From Olsenella sp. Marseille-P4559 (GTDB lineage: Bacteria; Actinomycetota; Coriobacteriia; Coriobacteriales; Atopobiaceae), in NCBI RefSeq assembly GCF_900605015.1, contig NZ_LR027574.1, positions 228,076 to 292,075 of the forward strand: a stretch of DNA of 64,000 nt. The letters run 5' to 3'. Below are positions 34,136 to 42,985 of the stretch, piece by piece (positions within the stretch are counted from its first letter, which is position 1; each line of letters opens with the position of its first letter). A model generated the notes under the pieces. The model was given only the letters and a program-made list of their open reading frames with translations, had not been told where the DNA came from and made no database searches. A program made the position numbers and the translations under genes.

Positions 34136-35410
34136 ATGGCCGTACTCAGTTTCATCGTTAACGACATCTTTGGGCAGGGCGCGATCTTCATTGCTCTTAT
34201 CGCAATGATTGGCCTGATATTGCAGAAAAAGCCTTTTGGTGAGATTGTCCGCGGAACGGCGATGACCGCAATTGGCTTTTTCATTCTGACAACAGGAACG
34301 GGGATTATCACCGGAAAGTCAATTGATGGCATTTCTGCTGCATTCAATGCAGTCATGCCCCAAGCCGTTCCCTCGACGACGGTGGATATCAGCGCCGAGT
34401 ATGGCACGCAAATCGGTATCGTCATGATATTGGCCTTTGCGATTAACCTGCTTGTTGCGCGCTTCACAAAGTGGAAGAGCGTGTTCCTCACTGGCCACAT
34501 GCTGTATTGGTTCCCCTTTGTCTTCATCGCTGCCGGTGTCGATGCGGGCCTCTCCGGCGTGAAGCTCATCGTGCTTGCGACTGTGTTCACTGCTCTGTAC
34601 ATGGTTGTCTCGCCCAACCTCATGCGTCCGTTTGTGAAGGGCGTAACCGGGAGCGATGACTTCACGATTGGCCACCCCACGACATGTCTTTCGGTGATCT
34701 CGGGGCTCCTCGGAAAGGCGTTGGGGGATAGATCTCGCTCGACTGAGGATCTTAACGTTCCCAAGTCGCTGAGCTTCCTGCGCGAGATTTCGATCACTGG
34801 CTCCATTGCGATCGCTATCACCTATCTCATCATGTACTTCCTGCTTCTGTCCAACGGTATGGATCCCGCAGCCGTTTGGGGATATGCTGACACGACCACC
34901 GATGCGTTTGTGTACATATTCCAGCATTCGATCATGTTTGGCGTAGGCATCACTGTCATGCTTCAAGGTGTGCGCATGCTCATCGCGGAAATCGTTCCCG
35001 CATTCAAGGGAATTGCCGACAAGGTCGTCCCCGATGCTATTCCAGCTCTCGATTGCCCTGTCGTTTTCCCGTACGCACCCAATGCGCTGACCATTGGCTT
35101 CCTTGTTGCAATGGTTACGAGTGTCATTACCATTCTTCTTACGAACGGAATATTCCCCACCGTGGTCATTCCACTCATCTCCACATGCTTCTTTGAGATT
35201 GGCACTGCCGCAATTATTGGAAATAGCACCGGTGGAGTTCGTGGCGCAGTCATCGGATCCGCCGTTGCGGGAGTCCTCGCCGTCTTCTTGGTTGGTTTTG
35301 GAGCCTACTTCTTCAACAACACGATTCAGCAGTGGATGCTGGTTTACGGTGGCCAGGACTTTGACCTCTGGGGTATTGTTTGCGGCTCTATTGCTCGACT
35401 CATTGCTTAG
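34136..35410 (+). CDS. PTS EIIC component (UlaA/SgaT family permease)
   Basis: 424 aa, about ten to eleven hydrophobic segments, no soluble domain. Family blocks include QKKPFGEIVRGTAMTAIGF near residue 35, HMLYWFPF near 120 and FPYAPNALTIGFL near 310, as in ascorbate-specific EIIC proteins. The substrate is probably ascorbate or another sugar acid or pentitol; the downstream SIS gene suggests a ketose/aldose phosphate product. Confidence 0.9.
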   Translation: MAVLSFIVNDIFGQGAIFIALIAMIGLILQKKPFGEIVRGTAMTAIGFFILTTGTGIITGKSIDGISAAFNAVMPQAVPSTTVDISAEYGTQIGIVMILAFAINLLVARFTKWKSVFLTGHMLYWFPFVFIAAGVDAGLSGVKLIVLATVFTALYMVVSPNLMRPFVKGVTGSDDFTIGHPTTCLSVISGLLGKALGDRSRSTEDLNVPKSLSFLREISITGSIAIAITYLIMYFLLLSNGMDPAAVWGYADTTTDAFVYIFQHSIMFGVGITVMLQGVRMLIAEIVPAFKGIADKVVPDAIPALDCPVVFPYAPNALTIGFLVAMVTSVITILLTNGIFPTVVIPLISTCFFEIGTAAIIGNSTGGVRGAVIGSAVAGVLAVFLVGFGAYFFNNTIQQWMLVYGGQDFDLWGIVCGSIARLIA

Positions 35411-35437
35411 AGACGGGTTCTCATGGGAGAGGCAACG

Positions 35438-36181
35438 ATGGAGTTTGAGTACTTCGACCACGTCGAGGCAATTCTAAAGAAGGTCAGGTCTAGTGAGACG
35501 GCAAACATGCGTGCCGGCGTTGACCTGTTGGAGAAATGCGTGGTGGGTCATGGTTCGATTTACATCTTCGGCGCATCCCATGCGGGAATCCTTAGTCAAG
35601 AGATGTTTTACCGTGCCGGCGGTTTGATGCTAATCAATCCAATCTTTGGCAAGGAGGTGTCGGTCGAAGCGAGTCCGATTACCCTAACCAGTGATATGGA
35701 ACGCCTCGTCGGATATGGAACCGCACTTGCCAGGCACCGTGCGGATTTTCGGAGGGGTGATGTGCTCATCGCGCATTCGGTATCAGGGCGCAATCCGGTC
35801 ACGGTCGAGGTTGCCCAGGCTGCAAAGGACGCAGGGGCAAGCGTGATCGCTTTGACCAACCTCTCCTACTCCAAGACGGTCTCCTCGCGTCACCCCTCTG
35901 GAAAGCGACTCTTTGAGCTTGCCGACGTGGTGATAGATAACCACGGTGATGTGGGAGACGCGACAGTTCCAATCACCGGACTTGAACAGAAAGTTGGACC
36001 GACGTCGACCGTTGTGGGCGCTGCGGTTCTGAATGCGATGATCGCCGAGCTCGTTCAGCGCCTTGTCGATGGGGGAATGAAGACGCCGCCAGTCTTCTAC
36101 AGCGCGAATATCGATGGAGGCGATGAGCTCAACCGTTCGCTCTACGAGAAGTATCGGGATAACATCAAATACGCATTCTAG
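35438..36181 (+). CDS. SIS-domain sugar-phosphate isomerase-like protein (UPF0309 type)
   Basis: 247 aa from the ATG at 35438, preferred over 35423 because GGGAGAGG sits five bases upstream. SIS fold: SIYIFGASHAGILSQEMFYRAGG (phosphosugar site, about residue 37) and VLIAHSVSGRNPVTVEVA with the second Ser-rich loop (about residue 108). Last gene of the PTS operon, so it likely acts on the imported sugar phosphate. Confidence 0.85.
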   Translation: MEFEYFDHVEAILKKVRSSETANMRAGVDLLEKCVVGHGSIYIFGASHAGILSQEMFYRAGGLMLINPIFGKEVSVEASPITLTSDMERLVGYGTALARHRADFRRGDVLIAHSVSGRNPVTVEVAQAAKDAGASVIALTNLSYSKTVSSRHPSGKRLFELADVVIDNHGDVGDATVPITGLEQKVGPTSTVVGAAVLNAMIAELVQRLVDGGMKTPPVFYSANIDGGDELNRSLYEKYRDNIKYAF

Positions 36182-36272
36182 GGAGCTTTGCAGTAATTCC
36201 TCGACAATGTCGCTCTATCGGAGCGGCCAAAAGAGGAGCCGCTGCCAAGCATTGCTCTGGGTACCACGCACA

Positions 36273-36305
36273 AGAAGAGGGGCGCCTTGCTGGTGTCCCT
36301 CTTCT
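36273..36305. terminator. Bidirectional terminator between the PTS operon and metG
   Basis: Nine-base stem (AGAAGAGGG at 36273-36281 with CCCTCTTCT at 36297-36305) around a 15-base loop, lying between two convergent genes. The T-tract is poor. Confidence 0.55.
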
Positions 36306-36311
36306 CTCGTC

Positions 36312-38357
36312 TTACTTCTGGCTTGGGTGCCTCTCGAAGAAGTCGAAGCGAGGCGGCAGCTCGGGCAGCGCGTGCTCGGCAGGGTTCTCGCCAAGCGCCT
36401 GTGCCAGCTGCGCGGGGGTCTCGAACGCGTGGTCCCACGAGAAGAACGCGTCTGCCGAGAAGCCCAGGTGCTCGCAGATCTTCTCGCAGCCAGCCGGCAC
36501 CGCAGGGTGCATGAGCAGGGTCACCGTGCGTAGCGCGGCAAAGGCGTTTGCCAGCGCGTGCTCGTAGGCGGCATCGTCACCCTTGGCGGCCTTGGACTCG
36601 TCGCCCCAGCGGCGGTTGGCGTCACGGCAGAAGCCCTCGGCGACAGCAAGCGCACCGTGGGCGTCGAAGGCGTGAGTGTGGCGCTCGTAGGCAAGCGCCG
36701 CCTCTCGGCAGGCATCAAGGACATCAGCGTCTGCCTCGACTGTGGGCAGGTGTCCTCCACAGACGTTCTGCGCGCCGTAGATGCAGCTTCTGGCCAGGCG
36801 GTTGAAGATGTTGGTGAGAAACGCGCTCTCCTTGAGGGCGGGGTCGACCACGCGCGGGTCGTCCTTCACCAGGACCTCCTCGCCGGTTGCCTTGTCCTTG
36901 TGGCTCACGGAGGTGTCGTAGGGCTTGGGCGAGAAGCTCACGGCCTTCTGGTCGAGGCCAAGGCTCAGCCAGTGGCAGCGCAGCTGCTCGGCGGTGTAGT
37001 GGTCGAGGAGCTCGGCTGCCATGGGCGGGCGGATCTTGCCCGAGCTCGAGGCCTTCTTGTTCATGAACAGGATGTGGTAGTTGGCCACGGGAATGTCCTG
37101 CGTGAGGCCCCAGTCCAGGGCCTTCCACATGGCGGGCTGCGCCACACAGTAGAAGTAGATGTTGTCCTGGCCAATGAACTGATACACCTTGGCGTTGTCT
37201 GCGCACCACCAGTCGTGCCAGTCGTCAGACGAGAAGCGCGTGCCGCCATTCTCCTCGTCCAGCGCAAGCGCGGTCTGCGTGAAGCTGATGGGTGCCCAGA
37301 GGCTCTCGGGCCAGCACCACACGGTGAGCCCGGTCGTGTCCTCAAGCTCCGGCGCGGGCACGCCCCACCCGATGTTGCCGGTGATGCGGAAGGGCAGAAG
37401 CGTCTTGCCGGTGCGGAAGCGCACGCCAGCCGTCTCAAGAACGTTGCGGGCCCCATCACGGTCGCGCCAGTTGGCAAACTCTACGGAGAAGGATTGCTGG
37501 CCCCTCTCGGCCTCGTGGAGCTTGTGGGCGGGGAGCCTGTCCTCCACAGCGTTGAAGCCCTCACGGAACTTGCCCTGGATGTAGACGACGGGCGGCACGA
37601 GAGACTCGCGTACTGTCTTGGTCACGATGGGCCTCACCTGCGGGTCCACGTCCCATTCGTCCATGAGCTCCTTGAGCTGCGACTCAAACGCCGGCAGGTC
37701 AAAGTACCAGTTGTCAACAGGGCGCAGCTCAGGCGTGGTGCCGGTGAGTGCCGAGACGGGATTGATGAGCTCCTCGGGGTCAAACTGGTGGCCCATGTCG
37801 CACTCGTCGGCGTAGGCCTTCTCAGACTTGCAGCCACGTACGGGGCAGCGGCCTATGACCTGGCGTCCGTTCAAGAACTGGCCGACCTTGACATCGTAGA
37901 ACTGACGGGTGCCCATCTTGTGCAGAAGGCCGCGGCCATGGAGGCGGCGCAGGACCTCGGTGGTGAAGCGGGCGTGGAAGTCGCGTGCCGGCTCAAGGCC
38001 AGAGCCTGCGAAGAGGTCGAGCGAGATTCCGTAGGCGTCAAGCGCCTCCTTCTGGGCGTCGTGGTTGGCCTGGACGTAGTCGGTGATGGTGCCCTGGTAG
38101 CCTTCCTGCTCCACCTTCTTGCGGTAGCCCTCCATGATGGGTGAGCCGTAGCAGTCCGTACCCGAGACAAAGATTACGTTCTTGCTCCCGATGCGGTCGC
38201 GAAGGAATCGCGCGAAGAAGTCCGCGGGCACAAAGACACCGCCGATGTGGCCAAAGTGCAGGTTCTTGTTGCCATACGGCATGCCCCCGGTGATGACGGC
38301 ACGAGCGGGAAAGCTCGGGCGCTCGACGGTTGGGGCGTTCTGGGAATTGTGTGCCAT
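36312..38357 (-). CDS. metG: Methionine-tRNA ligase
   Basis: 681 aa, class I synthetase that charges tRNA-Met. HIGH motif HFGHIGG (about residue 34), zinc-binding region CPVRGC...ADEC (about residues 170-186), VWCWPESLWAP tryptophan cluster near residue 345, and the KMSKS position reads KKASSSGK (about residue 433), so the second Lys is replaced by Ser. The C-terminal anticodon-binding helical domain is present; no separate EMAP/Trbp111 domain is seen. Confidence 0.92.
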   Translation of the reverse strand: MAHNSQNAPTVERPSFPARAVITGGMPYGNKNLHFGHIGGVFVPADFFARFLRDRIGSKNVIFVSGTDCYGSPIMEGYRKKVEQEGYQGTITDYVQANHDAQKEALDAYGISLDLFAGSGLEPARDFHARFTTEVLRRLHGRGLLHKMGTRQFYDVKVGQFLNGRQVIGRCPVRGCKSEKAYADECDMGHQFDPEELINPVSALTGTTPELRPVDNWYFDLPAFESQLKELMDEWDVDPQVRPIVTKTVRESLVPPVVYIQGKFREGFNAVEDRLPAHKLHEAERGQQSFSVEFANWRDRDGARNVLETAGVRFRTGKTLLPFRITGNIGWGVPAPELEDTTGLTVWCWPESLWAPISFTQTALALDEENGGTRFSSDDWHDWWCADNAKVYQFIGQDNIYFYCVAQPAMWKALDWGLTQDIPVANYHILFMNKKASSSGKIRPPMAAELLDHYTAEQLRCHWLSLGLDQKAVSFSPKPYDTSVSHKDKATGEEVLVKDDPRVVDPALKESAFLTNIFNRLARSCIYGAQNVCGGHLPTVEADADVLDACREAALAYERHTHAFDAHGALAVAEGFCRDANRRWGDESKAAKGDDAAYEHALANAFAALRTVTLLMHPAVPAGCEKICEHLGFSADAFFSWDHAFETPAQLAQALGENPAEHALPELPPRFDFFERHPSQK

Positions 38358-38554
38358 GTGGGACGTGCTTCCTCTTGGTCGTGTGTGGTGCAGGTGATGC
38401 CCGTCGTCATGCCGTGCATGCCGCAGGCCACGTGATTATCCCACAACGGACGTATGCACGCGTGGTCTGGAACGGCATTGGTTGGGTACGTTGGAGGGTA
38501 TGCGGGTGCGATTCTGGCGCTCGTCGCATCCTGGGTGCATCGAAGGGGGGCAGC

Positions 38555-39331
38555 ATGTCCATCGATAAGGTCATTGTCGCGGAGCCTCTGCTCTGGGGCG
38601 GCAAGGGCTTTGACATGTTTGGCCCGTGGCACCTGCTCTGGCTTGTCATCTGCGCAACGGTCATTGGGCTTCTCGTGCACGGGTACCGCAGCCTTCCCGC
38701 AGACGGTTTGCGGCATGGAGGGAGGCGCCGGCTCGTCCTCATCACCGCTATCGTTCCCAATGCGCTGCTGCTCTTGGGAGACATTCTCAAGGTGCAGACC
38801 GGGACCTTCTCGCCTGACTGGTGGCCGCTTCACGTGTGCAACATCGTCGAGTACATCTGTCTGTGGCATGCGCTTGCGCCATCGCGCGTGACCCGCGAGC
38901 TGCTGCTCTGCTTTGGGCTTACGGGTGGGCTGTGCGCCATGCTGTTTCCGGGATGGACGTACTGTCCGCCGTATACCCTGCCCTGCATCAGCGGCTTCAT
39001 GGAGCATGCATTCTCATTCGCCGTGTCGCTCATGGCGCTCGACGACCCACGCGAGGTTCCCCGGTGGCGTGATGCCTGGATATCTCTGGTGGCCTCTGTG
39101 GTCTACCTGGTGTCTTTCCGTTGGTTCAACGGCGTGTTCGATACGAACTTCGGCTTCGTGACCAGTCCCGCTGCAGGCTCGCCGCTCGAGTGGTGGGAAA
39201 GCGCCTTGGGCAATCCCGGCTACCTCGTCCCATACATGGCCGCGTTTGTCGTTACCGTGGTGCTACTCCATGCCTGGCAGGGCGCCCGCCGCCGTGCCCT
39301 TGGGGTGTCACCGAGGAGAGGCGCCTCGTGA
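38555..39331 (+). CDS. YwaF-family integral membrane protein
   Basis: 258 aa from the ATG at 38555, with AAGGGGGG upstream. About seven hydrophobic segments. FGPWHLLWLVICA at the start, WWPLHVCNIVEY near residue 90 and FVTSPAAGSPLEWW near 200 match the TIGR02206/YwaF family. Function unknown. Its stop overlaps the GTG of the next gene, indicating a two-gene operon. Confidence 0.82.
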   Translation: MSIDKVIVAEPLLWGGKGFDMFGPWHLLWLVICATVIGLLVHGYRSLPADGLRHGGRRRLVLITAIVPNALLLLGDILKVQTGTFSPDWWPLHVCNIVEYICLWHALAPSRVTRELLLCFGLTGGLCAMLFPGWTYCPPYTLPCISGFMEHAFSFAVSLMALDDPREVPRWRDAWISLVASVVYLVSFRWFNGVFDTNFGFVTSPAAGSPLEWWESALGNPGYLVPYMAAFVVTVVLLHAWQGARRRALGVSPRRGAS

Positions 39332-39879
39332 GGGGCGTAGGGACTCTCGACATCCTGGGCGACACGCCGCTTGCTCGCCACATGCTGTATCTCTCGGCGG
39401 CACTTCTCGCCGCGGGCTTTGTGGGCGTCATCTTCATGCTTGTGGCCTGGGGCTGGGGCGTGGGCATTGACGCGTGGCTGGTGGTCTATGCGGTGGCAAC
39501 GCTCGTCGCGCTGCCCGTTCACGAGCTGGTACACGCGGCTACGTTCCTGCTGCTCGGGCGTGGACGGGTGCACATTGGCTTTGGCTTTACGGGCGGGATG
39601 CTCTACACCAGGGCCGAGGGCGCCACTCTTGCACGGAGTCGCTTCGTGGCGGTGCTTCTGGCGCCATCCGTGGTGGTGACGGCAGCGTTGGCCGTGGTGG
39701 GCAGCCTTGTCGCCGGGCCAGCGCTTGCCTGGGCGCTCGCGTGGACGCACCTCTCGGGGTGCGCCGGTGACCTGGCCATGGTTGCGGGGATTCTCCGCAC
39801 GCCCGGCTGCACACACGTGCGCGATACGGACGCGGGCGTGGAGCTGCTTGCCGCCGATCCTGGCGATGCCTTGCGCTAG
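39328..39879 (+). CDS. DUF3267-type membrane zincin protein
   Basis: 183 aa, GTG start overlapping the preceding stop, with GAGGAGAGG upstream. Four hydrophobic segments and an HELVH motif (PVHELVHAATF, about residue 65) at the end of the second, as in putative intramembrane or membrane-bound metalloproteases of the DUF3267 family. Substrate and activity are unknown. Confidence 0.72.
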   Translation: MRGVGTLDILGDTPLARHMLYLSAALLAAGFVGVIFMLVAWGWGVGIDAWLVVYAVATLVALPVHELVHAATFLLLGRGRVHIGFGFTGGMLYTRAEGATLARSRFVAVLLAPSVVVTAALAVVGSLVAGPALAWALAWTHLSGCAGDLAMVAGILRTPGCTHVRDTDAGVELLAADPGDALR

Positions 39880-39994
39880 AGTGTCTGTGGTCCACGTATC
39901 CCCTATGGTCTCCTTGTGTGCTTCTCATGCAGGAATTGCTTTGGCTGCAGTATCTTATGCAGGCAAGGCTGGCGACAAGGACACGGGTAACCGC

Positions 39995-40813
39995 ATGATC
40001 AAAGCTAACTTCCACACGCACACGACGCTCTGCGACGGGAGAAACACACCGCAGGAGATGGCGCAGGCGGCATTTGGCGCGGGCCTTTTCGCCCTTGGGT
40101 TCTCTGGCCACATGGACCATGACGTCCATATGGATTGGGATGCCTACCTAGCTGCGATTCGAGGGCTTCAGGAAGAGTACCGCGGGCGCATGGACATCCT
40201 TCTCGGCGTGGAGCTGGACGCCCTGTACGACCCCTCGTGCTGCCCCGGGGCAGAGTTCAGGATTGGCTCGACGCACTTCGTGGACGTCGATGTGCCATGC
40301 AACACGTCGGTCGATTGGTCGCCCGAGAAGCTCGAGGCCCTTTGCCAGGAGGCGTTTGGCGGCAACTGGACAGCGCTTGTCCGCGCCTATTACGAGCTCG
40401 AGGCCACAGCCTACGATCGCACGGAGTGCACCTTCGTGGGCCACTTCGATCTGGTGAGCAAGTTCAACGAGGGCGGCAAGTACTTTGACGAGACGTCTGA
40501 GGAGTACCTCTCGCCTGCGCTTGAGGCCATGGAATACCTGGTGGGGGAAGGCGTGCCCTTCGAAGTCAACTGTGGCGCCCTGGCACGCGGGCTTAGGAGC
40601 CAGCCCTACCCCAGGCGCGAGCTTTTGAGTGCGCTGCACAAGATGGGAGGCCGCATCCTCGTGAACTCCGATGCCCACAGCACAGGCCTTCTCTGCGGCT
40701 GCCTGGACGAGGGCGCATGCTTTGCGGCGTCGTGTGGGTTCACGTCAGCGCTTGTCTTGGGACATGACGAGCGTGGCGAGGTCGTTATGCGGGAGGCGCC
40801 GCTCGGGGGATAG
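39995..40813 (+). CDS. PHP-domain histidinol-phosphatase-like phosphoesterase
   Basis: 272 aa. PHP metal ligands: NFHTHTTLCDG at the N-terminus, FSGHMDHD (about residue 38), GVELD (about 74), VGHFDLV (about 148) and NSDAHS near the C-terminus. Closest in layout to HisJ-type histidinol phosphatases, but no his genes are nearby, so another phosphoester could be the substrate. The 231 bases after it hold no recognised feature. Confidence 0.82.
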   Translation: MIKANFHTHTTLCDGRNTPQEMAQAAFGAGLFALGFSGHMDHDVHMDWDAYLAAIRGLQEEYRGRMDILLGVELDALYDPSCCPGAEFRIGSTHFVDVDVPCNTSVDWSPEKLEALCQEAFGGNWTALVRAYYELEATAYDRTECTFVGHFDLVSKFNEGGKYFDETSEEYLSPALEAMEYLVGEGVPFEVNCGALARGLRSQPYPRRELLSALHKMGGRILVNSDAHSTGLLCGCLDEGACFAASCGFTSALVLGHDERGEVVMREAPLGG

Positions 40814-41044
40814 CGGGGCTGGCGGGCGCAGGCCTCATCGCTCCTCGAGCGTCCCGGGGGTAACATCGTGCTGCGTGACCCTGCTGACATAAACAAGCGT
40901 GTGCCTGCACATTCTCGGGCAGATTGCATGCTTGAGGAGGACGCTGCCGGTCGCATCCGCCTGCTCTCCGCGCTATCATGATGGCCGCAGACAGCGGTGC
41001 CAAGAAGAGTGGCGTCACGTCAGGGGCAGAACACGGAGGTGCTT

Positions 41045-41758
41045 GTGAACACGGAAGAGACGCGTGACGTTCGTACGCCGCTCCTCCTGCACGCGTGCTG
41101 CGGCCCCTGCTCGATAGAGCCTGTGGAGCTCCTGCGTCGCGAGGGCTTCGAGCCCACAATCTGCTGGACCAACCCAAACATCCAGCCCGTGACCGAGCAT
41201 GACCGCCGACTTGCCACACTGCGCACCTGGGCGGCAGACGTCGCGCACGTCGACGTTGTTGTTGCCGCAGACAACCGTGCCGCGTGGGAGGCGGGTGTCG
41301 CCCCGCACGGCTTCGACCGCGCCGCCCGCTGCCGCGCCTGCTACGCCCTGCGCCTGGCCGAGGCCTGCCGCACCGCGCGCAACCTTGGCTTTACTTACGT
41401 CTCCACCACGCTTGCTGTCTCGCCGTACCAGCTCTTCGAGACCTGCGGAGACGCGCTTGCCAAAATCGCTGCCGCCTACGGCCTCACGCCGGTCTGGCGC
41501 GACTTCAGGCCCTACTACCCCGAGGCCACCGAGGCTTCTCGCGATCTGGGCATGTATCGCCAGAACTACTGTGGCTGCCGCTTCTCGGCCGCAGAGGCCG
41601 CCATCGAGCGCCACGAGGACCGTGACCGTCGCAAGGCCGGGCGTGAGCCGCCCGGGCCGCTGCCTGCGCTGGCTGCGAACTTCCCGCCGCGCGCTAGAAT
41701 GGGCAGCCGGCGCACAACGCGCCGCACGTCACCTCACCACAGCAGCCCTAGGGCATGA
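41045..41758 (+). CDS. queH: Epoxyqueuosine reductase QueH
   Basis: 237 aa from the GTG at 41045, chosen because GGAGG lies five bases upstream. QueH reduces epoxyqueuosine to queuosine in tRNA. Iron-sulfur and metal ligands: HACCGPCS (about residue 17), CRACYALRL (about 97) and YRQNYCGC (about 170). The C-terminal ~45 residues are Arg/Pro-rich and not part of the domain. Its stop overlaps an ATG just before queA. Confidence 0.9.
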   Translation: MNTEETRDVRTPLLLHACCGPCSIEPVELLRREGFEPTICWTNPNIQPVTEHDRRLATLRTWAADVAHVDVVVAADNRAAWEAGVAPHGFDRAARCRACYALRLAEACRTARNLGFTYVSTTLAVSPYQLFETCGDALAKIAAAYGLTPVWRDFRPYYPEATEASRDLGMYRQNYCGCRFSAAEAAIERHEDRDRRKAGREPPGPLPALAANFPPRARMGSRRTTRRTSPHHSSPRA

Positions 41759-41772
41759 GGAGAGCCACACAC

Positions 41773-42939
41773 ATGCGCACCGACGACTTTGATTACCCGC
41801 TACCAGACGGGCTCATCGCACAGGCACCGGCAGACCCTCGCGACTCCTGCCGCCTCCTCGTGCTCAACCGCGAGGACGGCTCGCTCGAGCATCGCCGCTT
41901 CACCGACGTGATCGACTACCTGGGTTCGGGAGACCTTCTCGTTGCCAACAAGACGCGCGTCATGCCGGCCCGCCTCGTGGGCCACAAGCGCGGAACCGGT
42001 GGCGTGGCCGAGACGCTTTTGCTCAAGCGCCGAGAAGACCTGGACCCCTTGGGACACGTGTGGGAGTGCCTCGTGAACCCCGGCAAGCGCCTCCGTCAGC
42101 CCGGGACCATCATCGAGTACCGCGCGGGCGGCTTGCATGCGCCCCTCTCCGCCGGGGTCGTGCTTACGGGAGAGATCGCCGACTTTCTCGAGGGCAACCG
42201 TGGCGGGCGCCTGGTTCGCTTCGAGCCGCAGGGCGACCGTACGCTGGACGCTGCCATCCACGAGGCGGGGCACGTGCCGCTTCCGCCCTACATCACCAAA
42301 TACGAGGGCGACCCCGAGAAGTACCAGACCGTCTACGCCATGCACGAGGAGCACTCCGCGGCGGCGCCTACGGCAGGCCTCCACTTCACGTCTGAGCTCA
42401 TCAAGAGGATCGAGGACAAGGGCGTTGGATGGAAGACGGTAGAGCTCGAGGTGGGAATCGACACTTTCCGCCTGGTGACCGAGGACGACCCCACCAAGCA
42501 CGTGATGCACACCGAGCGCTACCACGTCCCGCAGGATGTGGTCGATGCCGTTCACGCGACAAAGGCCGCTGGGCATCGCGTGGTTGCCGTTGGCACCACG
42601 GCCGTGCGCTCGCTCGAAAGCGCCTGGGACCCCGAGGCGCCTGCGTCGAGGCCCGCCGTCACGGCTCGTCGCTTCGAGGACGCACCCGATTCCGCGTCCG
42701 CCACGGGCTGCGGTGACATCGTCGAGCGCCGCGATGCAACCACGAGCCTCTACCTCATGCCGGGTTCCACCTACCACGTGGTGGACGCCCTTATCACCAA
42801 CTTCCACGTGCCCCGCTCGACGCTCATGATGCTTGTCTCGGCGCTTGCCACGCGCGAGCAGATCATGGCTGCCTACCAGGCAGCCATTGACGAGGGGTAC
42901 CGATTCCTCTCGTTTGGCGACGCCATGCTCATCAGGTAG
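41773..42939 (+). CDS. queA: S-adenosylmethionine:tRNA ribosyltransferase-isomerase QueA
   Basis: 388 aa. Adds the epoxycyclopentane ring from SAM to preQ1 in tRNA. Family blocks: FDYPLPDGLIAQ at the start, GDLLVANKTRVMPARL (about residue 56), EHSAAAPTAGLHFT (about residue 197) and TNFHVPRSTLMMLVSA near the end. ATG at 41773 with AGGAG eight bases upstream. Together with queH and tgt (44938) it covers the late queuosine pathway; preQ1 synthesis genes are not in this window. Confidence 0.95.
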   Translation: MRTDDFDYPLPDGLIAQAPADPRDSCRLLVLNREDGSLEHRRFTDVIDYLGSGDLLVANKTRVMPARLVGHKRGTGGVAETLLLKRREDLDPLGHVWECLVNPGKRLRQPGTIIEYRAGGLHAPLSAGVVLTGEIADFLEGNRGGRLVRFEPQGDRTLDAAIHEAGHVPLPPYITKYEGDPEKYQTVYAMHEEHSAAAPTAGLHFTSELIKRIEDKGVGWKTVELEVGIDTFRLVTEDDPTKHVMHTERYHVPQDVVDAVHATKAAGHRVVAVGTTAVRSLESAWDPEAPASRPAVTARRFEDAPDSASATGCGDIVERRDATTSLYLMPGSTYHVVDALITNFHVPRSTLMMLVSALATREQIMAAYQAAIDEGYRFLSFGDAMLIR

Positions 42940-42985
42940 GGCGCCGGATTCGCGAACATGCGACACGGCGTGGCCGCCGGCGCCG

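Noticed and set aside
36558-38144. 528-codon + strand frame opposite metG
   Set aside because: No domain, Val/Leu/Gly-rich composition typical of an antisense shadow; metG on the minus strand is unambiguous.
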